Of a DNA stretch of 14,735 bases, positions 7,467-14,050 are shown one piece after another. The stretch's first letter is position 1; every line of letters begins with the position of its first letter. Origin of the DNA: Nitrospirales bacterium (GTDB lineage: Bacteria > Nitrospirota > Nitrospiria > Nitrospirales > UBA8639); the NCBI GenBank assembly GCA_021604265.1, contig BQIY01000017.1, positions 1 to 14,735 on the forward strand, given 5' to 3'. Under the pieces are notes generated by a model, which worked only from the letters and a program-made list of their open reading frames with translations, ran no database searches and was not told where the DNA came from. Position numbers and translations under genes: made by a program.

Positions 7467-8630
7467 ATGCCTTTATGTATCCGTCATCTGATGAATGTCT
7501 CATTATTGAGTTATCGCAACTTCATGGCTAAGTCGACGCTGGTATTCAGTCTGTGCGTGTTTTGCCAATTCGCTAGTGTGGAGACAAATTTTGTCCATGC
7601 TGAAGTCGCTGCTAAAATCGTTGCCGCATCGGAGGGTACGGTTAGATCTGACGAGCAATCTTATTTGATTATGCAGCAGCAGCTTCGCGCCTATCGAGAA
7701 AAGCTTCAAAATTCAGAGCGTGTTCTCGAAGCATTTCAGCAGAAACATGGGATTATTGCTATGGAAACCCAAATTACCCTTCTTCTTCAACAACGGAAGG
7801 CATTGGACGATTCGTTAAAGAATGCAGAAAATACGGCTATGGGTTTTAAAGAGAAGCTGGCGTGGGTTCAGAGTCAGATTAAGCATGTTCCTCAAGACAT
7901 ACCGCTTTCGAGTGTGACGAGCGAACAAGGGACAATCGGAGGTGCAAAAAATAACTTACTCAAGCTCCAATTAGAAGAACAGCAGCTCTTAACAAAATAT
8001 ACGGAGATGAATCCATACGTGCAGGCGATTCGTAAGGAGATGGACGTCATTACTCGCTTTATTGAGGAGCAAGAGACTCGGGAGGGAGGAAGTGTGACGA
8101 CAGGTAAAAACCCTCTTTATCGTGAAATGGAAATGCAGCTATTTCAAACCAATGCAGATTTGATTTCGTCAGAAGCGCAACGCAAGGTCCTGGTTCAGCA
8201 GATTGCAGGCATCAATGAAGAGCTTGAACGGCTAAGGGGGTTGATGTCCGGTTTAGATGAACTCCGCCGTCAAGTCAAAGCCGATGAAACGAATTACCTG
8301 AATTATTTATCCAAGGTAGGGACAACTCCGCCCAAAGACTATCAAGTACAGGTTGGTGACCAACTTGATATTAAGTTCTTTTTTAATCCGGAACTCAATG
8401 AGTCGATTTCCGTTCGTCCTGATGGACGTATTGCCTTGCAACTCGTCGGTGAATTGTCAGTTGTTGGACATACGGTGGAAGAGATTCGCGAGATTCTTAT
8501 CAAAAACTATTCAGGTCAGATTAAGACTCCTGAGATTGCGGTCCTGCTGAGAACATCGCATGTGTTGGCGGGTAGTGTCAGTCAGCAGGGGGCTAATTCG
8601 AATGTTGGAGCAAGCATTAGTGGGAACTGA
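7467..8630 (+). CDS. Secreted chimera: Wzz/GNVR-like coiled coil fused to a Wza-like polysaccharide export domain
   Basis: A 387-residue protein with an unusual order. An N-terminal signal peptide has its hydrophobic core around residues 23-40 and a likely VHA cleavage site near 45, without a lipobox. Residues about 60-283 form a long heptad-like coiled-coil hairpin, rich in Gln, Glu and Leu and ending in TNYLNYLSKV; it aligns with the periplasmic part of the next gene's Wzz-type protein. Residues about 292-363 are a polysaccharide export domain (YQVQVGDQLDIKFFFNPELN, then VRPDGRI and KTPEIAV) close to that of the upstream lipoprotein. There are no flanking copolymerase TM helices, SLBB or kinase domain. 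The start at 7467 is chosen for GAGG six nt upstream; ATGs at 7491 and 7524 are alternatives and still leave a signal peptide. It may bridge the inner-membrane copolymerase and outer-membrane export ring. Confidence 0.82.
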   Translation: MPLCIRHLMNVSLLSYRNFMAKSTLVFSLCVFCQFASVETNFVHAEVAAKIVAASEGTVRSDEQSYLIMQQQLRAYREKLQNSERVLEAFQQKHGIIAMETQITLLLQQRKALDDSLKNAENTAMGFKEKLAWVQSQIKHVPQDIPLSSVTSEQGTIGGAKNNLLKLQLEEQQLLTKYTEMNPYVQAIRKEMDVITRFIEEQETREGGSVTTGKNPLYREMEMQLFQTNADLISSEAQRKVLVQQIAGINEELERLRGLMSGLDELRRQVKADETNYLNYLSKVGTTPPKDYQVQVGDQLDIKFFFNPELNESISVRPDGRIALQLVGELSVVGHTVEEIREILIKNYSGQIKTPEIAVLLRTSHVLAGSVSQQGANSNVGASISGN

Positions 8631-10104
8631 AGTTACGACAGAGGCAGAACTGTTACCATATCCCGTCGGAAGTATCAGGGATATCCTGATCGCCGTATTC
8701 AAGCATAAGATTATGATTGTTGTGGCTTTCACCGTTATATTCTTAGGCATTGCCAGTTGGGTATATATGACCGAAACGCTGTATGAAGCGAGCACGAGTA
8801 TCATTCTGAAGTTTGGACGAGAGCACATATTCAGGCCGGAAGTTGGCAAGGCTGATCAGATTGTGCAATTTAATCAAGGAGCTGCGATTGAATCAGAGCA
8901 AAGAATTATTCAGAGTAGAGATCTAATTCGACGTGTTGTAAAGGCTCTTGGGGTGCATGCCCTCTATCCTGAATTACTCGAAGCTTCACCGTTAGCCACA
9001 GAGGACGAAAGAATAGAAACGGCAACCTCAATATTTCTCGGAAGCCTAGAAGCCTTTTCGACCCAAGGTTCCAACGTTATTAAAATCACCTTTCTTCATC
9101 AACAGCCTGCGATGGCCGCGCAAGCCTTGAATGTCTTAGTTGAATTTCTCAAAGAAAGACATCTTCAGATATTTAGCGATCCCAAGGCGTCATTCCTGAT
9201 TGATCGTCTCAAAGACTATGAACATGAACTGAAGAATGCACAAAATAATCTTCAAACATTCAAGACGGACAACCACCTGTCCTCTCCGCTTGATGCGCAA
9301 CAAGCCAGAATCTTAGATCAACGGGCTCAACTTGATACCAACTACAAGACAATAAAAACGCAACTGCAAGGGTTGGAAAGTAAGATTGTCTCACTCGAAA
9401 ATCAAATGAAGACCGTTCCGAAGGAAATTTCCTTATCAACAACAGACGTCGCCGGTGTATTAGCAAAGGCCAGGGCTGATTTATTTGATTTACAGCGCCA
9501 GAAGCAAGTGCTTATGACGAAGTACATTCCCTCGAGCGTTCCTGTTCAGAATCTTCAACATGAAATTGAGGCAGTCGAACAGTTCATCAAGTTGCAAGAA
9601 GCCAGTGTGCAAGATCAGAGGGTGACAAGAGGAACAAATCCAATCTTTCAGAAACTTGAGTTGGCGCGGTTCAATGCGTTGTCTGAGGTGAAAACTTTTA
9701 CGGCAAGAAGTAATGTCATTGCGGGTCAAATTAGAGAGTTGGATCAAAAGCTCATGAATCTGGATGGACTGAATGAAGCGCTCGTTGAGCTTGAGCGAAA
9801 GAGGCGAGCCGCAGAGAACAATTATCAGTTATATCTCACAAAGGTAGAGGAAGCGAAAGTTTCGGAAGAAATGGATCGACTGAAAATGTCGAATATTAGT
9901 GTGATTCAAGCGGCAGATATTCCGCGTCGTCCTGCTAGTCGATCCAAGATGGTCTTGCTGATAATCGGAGCCGTTGCGAGTTTTATCGTAAGCATCGCAC
10001 TTGCCCTTATCTCTGAATATTTAGAGGGAACGTACACAAGGCCAGATTTGGCTAGTGACGATCTAGACTTGCCAGTTCTCGCGTCATTTGGCCAAAAGAG
10101 GTGA
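8602..10104 (+). CDS. Wzz/GNVR-type polysaccharide chain-length/copolymerase protein (PCP), no kinase domain
   Basis: A 500-residue inner-membrane protein. A short cytoplasmic N-terminus leads to TM1 (about 37-56), a mixed alpha/beta Wzz domain, and a long periplasmic coiled coil (about 200-425) containing TRGTNPIFQKLELARFN and NNYQLYLTKVEEA (GNVR-like). Next come the Pro/Arg-rich PRRPASRSK (441-449) and TM2 (about 450-470). The cytoplasmic tail ends in LDLPVLASFGQKR, the point where a BY-kinase domain would start in fused Wzc proteins. Here the kinase-like part is the separate gene at 11704. The family controls chain length and couples polymerisation to export. The start at 8602 follows AGGGGG with a 9-nt spacer and overlaps the preceding gene by 29 nt. 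An ATG at 8560 is less likely. Confidence 0.92.
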   Translation: MLEQALVGTEVTTEAELLPYPVGSIRDILIAVFKHKIMIVVAFTVIFLGIASWVYMTETLYEASTSIILKFGREHIFRPEVGKADQIVQFNQGAAIESEQRIIQSRDLIRRVVKALGVHALYPELLEASPLATEDERIETATSIFLGSLEAFSTQGSNVIKITFLHQQPAMAAQALNVLVEFLKERHLQIFSDPKASFLIDRLKDYEHELKNAQNNLQTFKTDNHLSSPLDAQQARILDQRAQLDTNYKTIKTQLQGLESKIVSLENQMKTVPKEISLSTTDVAGVLAKARADLFDLQRQKQVLMTKYIPSSVPVQNLQHEIEAVEQFIKLQEASVQDQRVTRGTNPIFQKLELARFNALSEVKTFTARSNVIAGQIRELDQKLMNLDGLNEALVELERKRRAAENNYQLYLTKVEEAKVSEEMDRLKMSNISVIQAADIPRRPASRSKMVLLIIGAVASFIVSIALALISEYLEGTYTRPDLASDDLDLPVLASFGQKR

Positions 10105-10114
10105 AAGGTTTCTT

Positions 10115-11707
10115 ATGTATCTTGCGTATTACGGTCTGAAAAAGGAGGCATTTCAAACCACCCCTGATCCAAGTTTCCTCTATATGAGTTCTAGCCATAA
10201 GGAAGCTTTTGGCGCAATTGTTTATGGGATTGAAAAGAGAAAGGGGTTTGTTGAAATCACAGGGGAAGTTGGCGTTGGAAAAACAACGATCATTCGTGCT
10301 TTCCTGGAAGAACATGGCGACTCCAAAGAGAAGACGGTTTATATTTTCAATCCTGTCCTTACCTACCACGCTCTTCTAACGGCCATCTTTAAAGCTCTCA
10401 ATCTTGTCCCGCTTCACGATGACGAGACCGAAATGGTGAATCAACTTCATGAAGCATTGATTCAAGAATACAAAACTGGCGGTACGGTTATCTTGATCAT
10501 TGATGAAGCTCAAAACATGCCGGTCGAGACATTGGAAAATCTTCGGATGTTGTCAAACCTCGAGACGGCAACAGAGAAATTAATTCAGGTAATTTTAGTC
10601 GGGCAGCCTGAGTTGGAAACGTTGCTGAACAAACCTGAGTTGAGACAGTTTCAGCAACGTATTGCCCTTCGAGCAAAGATTTGCCCATTAACTGAAAAAG
10701 AGAGTCAAGCGTTTATTCTCCATCGAATTGCGGTGGCGTCGACTCCCAGGAATCCGGTCTTCACCAGCAAGGCGCTTCAGCTCCTAGCTCGAAAGGGGCG
10801 AGGCATTCCTCGGCGATTGAACGTGCTGTGCGATAATGCCCTCATTACCGGATTCGGAAGGCAACTCACACCCGTCCCTGTGAGCGTGGTGAAAGAAATT
10901 CTTTCCGATATTGACGGCTCTCATTCTCCTGTTCCTTGGAAGTGGGCACTGGTAGCAGGGTTTGTGTTACTCCTAGGAATCGGTATGATCGTCTTTTGGG
11001 AGTCACTCAATTTTTATATGAATAACGGTGTAGTTCACAACATGAATGGAGGAGAGCTGGGGAGTCTTCGTACGACAAAGGATTCAACAGCTCTACATCA
11101 GCAAGAAGTCGAGCAGGTGAAGGCGTCTATCCCTGATGGTTTTCGTATTGATGCTTCAAGGCCTCAGGCTCTGTTAGCAACTGGACAGGGGGAGGATGCT
11201 ACTGTGGGGCCTGAGACGACAGGAGTGATTGAGACTGTAAAGAAGGAGCTTGTTGTTTCAACCCAATCCCCTAGTGAGCAATTAATAAGTTCTTCCTCGA
11301 TGAGTGGACGAGAAGCTGATGCCTCATTCTCACGTCCGTTGTCGGCCACTCAGGTTGTCGAGGCCGTCGAAGGAGAAAATGGCTTACTGAAAAATTTCAA
11401 GGCGCCATCTGCCACGGTTTCAATTATCAGTGACGGTGGCCATCGTTCTCTGCAATCTAAGAAGTTTCCATCCACTGCAACACAACAGAAGCAAGGCGGG
11501 GCTGCGGTTCATCATTCAACGATGAGGCGAGCGGTCAAGGTTGGCGAGAGTCTGAGCCAAATCGCTCAGGAGGCTTATGGATCAACGAAAAAAAAGTATA
11601 TTGAGTGGGTCAGACGTCATAACCCGAATATTGTGAACCCAGATATGATTCTTCCAGGTCAATACATTGTATTGCCTGAGTATGACAATACTGTAGTATC
11701 AAAATGA
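10115..11707 (+). CDS. ExeA/GspA-like AAA ATPase with a transmembrane helix and C-terminal LysM domain
   Basis: A 530-residue protein. It opens with MYLAYYGLKKEAFQTTPDPS, the typical start of ExeA-like ATPases and of the PEP-CTERM/XrtA-locus ATPase. Walker A is GEVGVGKTT (50-58) and Walker B is VILIIDEAQ (125-133). An Arg-rich AAA sensor segment (GRGIPRRLNVLCDNAL) follows. One TM helix (about 275-297) is followed by a Ser/Thr/Gln-rich periplasmic linker. The last ~50 residues (about 473-523) form a LysM domain, KVGESLSQIAQEAYGS to LPGQYIVLP. In ExeA/GspA the periplasmic end carries a different peptidoglycan-binding domain and helps place a secretin; here LysM would do the binding. The start at 10115 has a GAGGTGAAAGG ribosome site and lies 10 nt after the copolymerase gene. 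Confidence 0.92.
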   Translation: MYLAYYGLKKEAFQTTPDPSFLYMSSSHKEAFGAIVYGIEKRKGFVEITGEVGVGKTTIIRAFLEEHGDSKEKTVYIFNPVLTYHALLTAIFKALNLVPLHDDETEMVNQLHEALIQEYKTGGTVILIIDEAQNMPVETLENLRMLSNLETATEKLIQVILVGQPELETLLNKPELRQFQQRIALRAKICPLTEKESQAFILHRIAVASTPRNPVFTSKALQLLARKGRGIPRRLNVLCDNALITGFGRQLTPVPVSVVKEILSDIDGSHSPVPWKWALVAGFVLLLGIGMIVFWESLNFYMNNGVVHNMNGGELGSLRTTKDSTALHQQEVEQVKASIPDGFRIDASRPQALLATGQGEDATVGPETTGVIETVKKELVVSTQSPSEQLISSSSMSGREADASFSRPLSATQVVEAVEGENGLLKNFKAPSATVSIISDGGHRSLQSKKFPSTATQQKQGGAAVHHSTMRRAVKVGESLSQIAQEAYGSTKKKYIEWVRRHNPNIVNPDMILPGQYIVLPEYDNTVVSK

Positions 11708-12462
11708 GCAAGATTTACGATGCATTACAGATTGCCCATGGACAACGGGCGGCTTTGGCTAAGGAGCAAGAAGATGCTGCGACGGTTGTTCTTCCCTCTC
11801 TCGTAAAAGAGCGTAACCCTTTTCCTTTTACCAGATTATATCAAGACTCTGAGCTCTTAGTGTTGGCGCAGAACATTGCGGCCCGACTTCCCGATCCTGA
11901 AAAAAATGTGATTCAATTTATAGGTTCCAAAGAGGGCGAAGGTACGTCGACTCTGGTCAGAGAATTGGCCGTGACACTGGCACAGCAGAGTACGAAACCT
12001 GTCCTCCTTATCGAGGCGGATCATATCAAGCCTTTTCAGTATCAGGCGTTTGGTGTTGAAGCCAAGCCTCCCTTGGATCAGTTATTGCACGAAGGAAATG
12101 CTCTTAATGGAGTCCTAGCTCAAGTTCAAGAAACCAATCTTTTTTTGGCCACACTTTCTTCGGAAAGCCAATCGTCCCTTACGAGGCGGAGCTTTTGGGG
12201 GGGGGCGAATATGTGGAAAGCCGTCAGAGATAAGTTTTCTCTTATTCTCATCGACTCCTCACCGGTAAGTAGTACCCCAGATTGTCTAGCTGTCTGTGGG
12301 ACGGTGGATGGTATTGTGTTGGTCGTGGAAGCTGAAAAAACTCGAGCTGTTGTCGTTCATAACGTAAAAGAACAAATTCTCATGAATCAAGGTAATCTCC
12401 TAGGTATGGTATTCACCAAGCGGAAGTTCCACGTTCCCAAGTTTCTTTACAAAATGTTGTGA
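11704..12462 (+). CDS. CpsD/CapB-like BY-kinase homologue with a degenerate Walker A
   Basis: A 252-residue cytoplasmic P-loop protein of the CpsD/Wzc-kinase group. It opens with MSKIYDALQIAHGQR, common in stand-alone partners of PEP-CTERM-type copolymerases. Walker A reads GSKEGEGTSTL (74-84), with Thr81 where the catalytic Lys of GEGKST is expected. Walker A' is LLIEADHIKP (101-110; family consensus is LLIDADLRRP), and Walker B is LILIDSSPV (180-188). The C-terminus, KFHVPKFLYKML, has a single Tyr (249) in place of the usual tyrosine cluster. ATP hydrolysis and autophosphorylation may therefore be lost or altered, though some relatives with GEGTS may still bind nucleotide. The gene overlaps the ATPase by 4 nt (ATGA) and is the last intact gene before the IS remnants. 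It also carries a run of nine G at 12197-12205. Confidence 0.88.
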   Translation: MSKIYDALQIAHGQRAALAKEQEDAATVVLPSLVKERNPFPFTRLYQDSELLVLAQNIAARLPDPEKNVIQFIGSKEGEGTSTLVRELAVTLAQQSTKPVLLIEADHIKPFQYQAFGVEAKPPLDQLLHEGNALNGVLAQVQETNLFLATLSSESQSSLTRRSFWGGANMWKAVRDKFSLILIDSSPVSSTPDCLAVCGTVDGIVLVVEAEKTRAVVVHNVKEQILMNQGNLLGMVFTKRKFHVPKFLYKML

Positions 12463-12524
12463 GGTTTTTCAGAAGTAGCTCTAATCTAGGAGTAGTCGAT
12501 GAACTTTCCCTCGCTAGACCGCTG

Positions 12525-12538
12525 GGGGTTAAGTGAAC
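12525..12538. repeat. Left terminal inverted repeat candidate of the IS3 remnant
   Basis: GGGGTTAAGTGAAC pairs, with a one-base gap, with the complement of 13735-13747. It lies immediately beyond the end of the orfB remnant, the expected place for an IS3 terminal repeat. Confidence 0.5.
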
Positions 12539-12542
12539 TTGC

Positions 12543-12985
12543 TCAAAAGTGTAGCTGGTTACTGACATACATGTAATTCGCTGTTTGGCCTGCTAGTCCC
12601 ACGTGAGGTCGTCGACTGTTGTAATTTGGGAAATAGCTCGCGAATCCAACTCTTTCTCTTTTCACTGATACAGACTCATCGGTCTCCCAGGACACTTCCT
12701 CATATCTTCACGGTGCGCCAACGTTGTTCAATCACGATATCCCGCCAGGCGCCTCGCACATCCATGCTGCTTTGAATCCTCTGTGCTTGAATATGCTCCG
12801 TCTCGAGGTAGGCTACCCTTTGGCTATAGAGCCATAGGTAACGTCCATCGACCACACATAATTATGCCGGCAATTGTCTGGTAGTATCACAAAGAGGGGT
12901 AGACCCTGTAGCGTTTTGCGACTGATAGTGGATGTGTGTGGATAATCATTGTTTTGCACTCAGTCCGCCTACTCTGTTGAGATCG
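12543..12985 (-). pseudogene. IS3-family transposase orfB remnant
   Basis: Read on the - strand, three frames must be joined. The first part gives RVGGLSAK and, in another frame, SVAKRYRVYPSL, matching the GL-x-A and HRVYPYLL segments of IS3 OrfB. Next comes NYVWSMDVTYGSIAKG (around 12820-12866), matching VWxxDITY with the first catalytic Asp. The sequence then jumps, with about 400 nt missing, to SSMDVRGAWRDIVIEQRWRT (about 12711-12770), which holds the catalytic Glu region. A one-base insertion near 12705 shifts the frame to YEEVSWETDESV and NYNSRRPHVGLAGQT, matching the IS3 YEEVYL and YNSRRPHQGLGxxTP tail. The second catalytic Asp region is absent. This copy cannot encode an active transposase. 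Confidence 0.75.
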
Positions 12986-13039
12986 TTGCTCATAAATGGA
13001 ATATTGAAAAAAGCTGCCAGCCTTGCCGAAGCAAGGTTC

Positions 13040-13162
13040 CAGCATTGCGCAGGCAGGTCGACTTCTCGTCATCCGAACGCCAAGTGGTTCTCTGGGAGGG
13101 AGCCTGCGTTGCGTCAGTTTGGACATCTGGATTGGAAATATTACAAGGTTTGACGCTCAATA
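13040..13162 (-). pseudogene. IS3 orfA remnant, distal part
   Basis: On the - strand this reads ASNLVIFPIQMSKLTQRRLP and, further on, LEPCFGKAGSFFQ (the last part continues just below 13040). It resembles the LAxxYxVHPxQIxxWKxQLL helix-turn-helix segment and the LExALGKAGLL end of IS3 OrfA proteins. It continues the orfA part at 13600-13686, with only a few residues missing between the two once the IS630 DNA is removed. Confidence 0.5.
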
Positions 13163-13599
13163 TAGACTACTCGTCAAGTTTGTACGATTCTTTAACCTAT
13201 AGTGATTTAACTTTTTATTCGTCCATCGTGAATATTGTATCGATGGCTTCGCTAAGCGATTGGTGAGGACTTTTGCATTTTCTCAGACGGGCTTTGAGAA
13301 TAGCTTATTGAGGCTCAATCGGGTTGAGGTCAGGCGAGTATGTCGGTAAATATTTCTGGGTGTCTCCCTTGCTTTCAGTGATGGTTTTGGTGGTCGAAGA
13401 TTTATGGCCGGAGGCATTGTCCATGAGCACCGTTTGCCCGGGGCGCAGCTCGGGGAGTCGCATCTGTTCAAGGCAAATATTCAACGCTGTGGTTTCGCAA
13501 TAGTTCTCAAATCGCATTGGGGCCATCAGAGGGGAATTGTTGAATGCCGCAAGAAGGCTAATCCGTTGTGTCTTGGCGCCCAAGACTTCTCCAACGATT
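13163..13599 (-). mobile_element. IS630-family fragment inserted in IS3 orfA
   Basis: About 437 nt separate the two parts of the IS3 orfA. They contain the C-terminal part of an IS630-type transposase plus about 50 nt of 3' flank. The orfA side ends in ...ACATA and the other side resumes at TATTGAGCG, consistent with TA-targeted insertion, the rule for this family. The 5' part of the IS630 element is missing and clear terminal repeats were not found, so the ends are approximate. Confidence 0.55.
13215..13598 (-). pseudogene. IS630-family transposase, C-terminal fragment with in-frame stop
   Basis: On the - strand the frame gives IVGEVLGAKTQRIS, then VLMDNASGHKSS (DDE_3 catalytic Asp region) and YLPTYSPDLNPIEPQ, the diagnostic IS630 motif with the final acidic residue. 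A TAA at 13305-13307 replaces the Trp that normally follows (IExxW). The frame then continues as AILKARLRKCKSPHQSLSEA and ends at 13215, matching the usual WAxLKxRLRK C-terminus. The N-terminal helix-turn-helix half and first catalytic Asp are absent. It is therefore both 5'-truncated and stop-interrupted. Confidence 0.85.
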
Positions 13600-13686
13600 T
13601 ATGTTTTGCTCACTCTTGATGGCAGCCAACGGGACTTTCGATTGAAATTCAGAAGAATGGTTGCGTTGCATTTGTCGTTTTATCAT
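13600..13686 (-). pseudogene. IS3 orfA remnant, N-terminal part
   Basis: On the - strand this reads MIKRQMQRNHSSEF, then QSKVPLAAIKSEQNI. It matches the N-terminus of IS3 OrfA proteins of the KRxRxxHSxEFKAKVALAAIKGEQT type. It breaks off at the IS630 fragment and resumes at about 13162. Confidence 0.65.
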
Positions 13687-13734
13687 ATCTTCTTTTTATA
13701 TGTTGACCTGAACATGTCATGCGTTGCTGCGCGT

Positions 13735-13747
13735 ATTCACTAACCCC
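13735..13747. repeat. Right terminal inverted repeat candidate of the IS3 remnant
   Basis: ATTCACTAACCCC is complementary, with one gap, to 12525-12538. It lies about 50 nt outside the orfA start codon on the - strand, as expected for the upstream end of an IS3 element. Confidence 0.5.
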
Positions 13748-13807
13748 TTGTTCATATTCTTGGCGCTGCTTCTGTTATGAAGAAATATTAAAAAATTGTG
13801 TTGGTTT

Positions 13808-13823
13808 CACCAATTATATGGTG
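13808..13823. repeat. 5-bp dyad CACCA/TGGTG in a possible promoter
   Basis: CACCA and TGGTG flank ATTATA. The element lies inside a weak -35/-10-like pair (13801-13829), a place where a repressor or activator site could be. Its size is small enough for chance. Confidence 0.25.
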
Positions 13824-13921
13824 TATTGTATAGAGGTAGACGTGTTGGTCTTCAGGAACACTCCAGTTTCCGATCGAAAACCATTTGAAATATAACCCGA
13901 AGTTTTTGCCCACAATTCGTT

Positions 13922-13927
13922 GGAGGT
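13922..13927 (+). promoter_or_regulatory. Strong Shine-Dalgarno GGAGGT of a small ORF
   Basis: GGAGGT lies 6 nt before the ATG at 13934. It is the most consensus-like ribosome site seen in the window and the main support for the small ORF that follows. Confidence 0.5.
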
Positions 13928-13933
13928 CCAATT

Positions 13934-14050
13934 ATGGTGTGTTGGCAATGTAATGATTCTCGACTCATGGGCTTCTTGAACGGCCAGCGGTTGAATGATG
14001 TCGGTTTGCAGCTTCAAAAAATAGCTTTCAGAAAAGAGAGGGACTGGTGA
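13934..14050 (+). CDS. Candidate 38-residue small protein or leader peptide, coupled to the barrel gene
   Basis: The ORF starts MVCWQCNDSRLMGF and ends in FRKERDW. It has a CxxC pair (CWQC, residues 3-6) and a basic, Arg/Lys-rich C-terminal third, with no membrane segment or signal peptide. The ATG follows GGAGGT by 6 nt. The TGA (14048-14050) shares its last base with the ATG of the barrel gene (TGATG), a common arrangement for translational coupling. I do not recognise the protein. It could be a genuine small protein, a leader peptide that controls barrel translation, or a chance ORF with a good ribosome site. Confidence 0.4.
   Translation: MVCWQCNDSRLMGFLNGQRLNDVGLQLQKIAFRKERDW

Larger units (their letters stand above)
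12525..13747 (-). mobile_element. Decayed IS3-family element with an inserted IS630 fragment
   Basis: The - strand carries parts of IS3-type orfA and orfB in several frames, with an IS630 transposase fragment between two parts of orfA. Candidate terminal inverted repeats are GGGGTTAAGTGAAC at 12525-12538 and, at the other end, ATTCACTAACCCC at 13735-13747, whose complement reads GGGGTTAGTGAAT. The orfA start lies about 60 nt inside the right end and the orfB remnant stops just inside the left end, as in intact IS3 elements. An internal deletion has removed most of the DDE core of orfB. The exact outer ends and a target duplication could not be fixed. Confidence 0.65.
13748..14049 (+). other. 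Leader region of the outer-membrane barrel gene
   Basis: About 300 nt between the IS3 remnant and the barrel gene. It is AT-rich at 13780-13840 and contains the dyad CACCA-ATTATA-TGGTG (13808-13823). A weak promoter-like pair, TTGGTT (13801-13806) and TATTGT 17 nt later, straddles this dyad. The second half holds a 38-codon ORF with a strong ribosome site. Confidence 0.4.

Noticed and set aside
13007..13043. Hairpin with a TTCG loop followed by T6 on the - strand, resembling an intrinsic terminator
   Set aside because: The bases fall in the orfA remnant coding for FGKAGSFF, the expected IS3 text, so the stem and T run are explained by coding sequence. The outer stem also has an unpaired internal loop.
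13814..14017. 67-residue open frame on the - strand
   Set aside because: No recognisable motif and no ribosome site noted; it lies opposite the leader and small ORF of the barrel gene.
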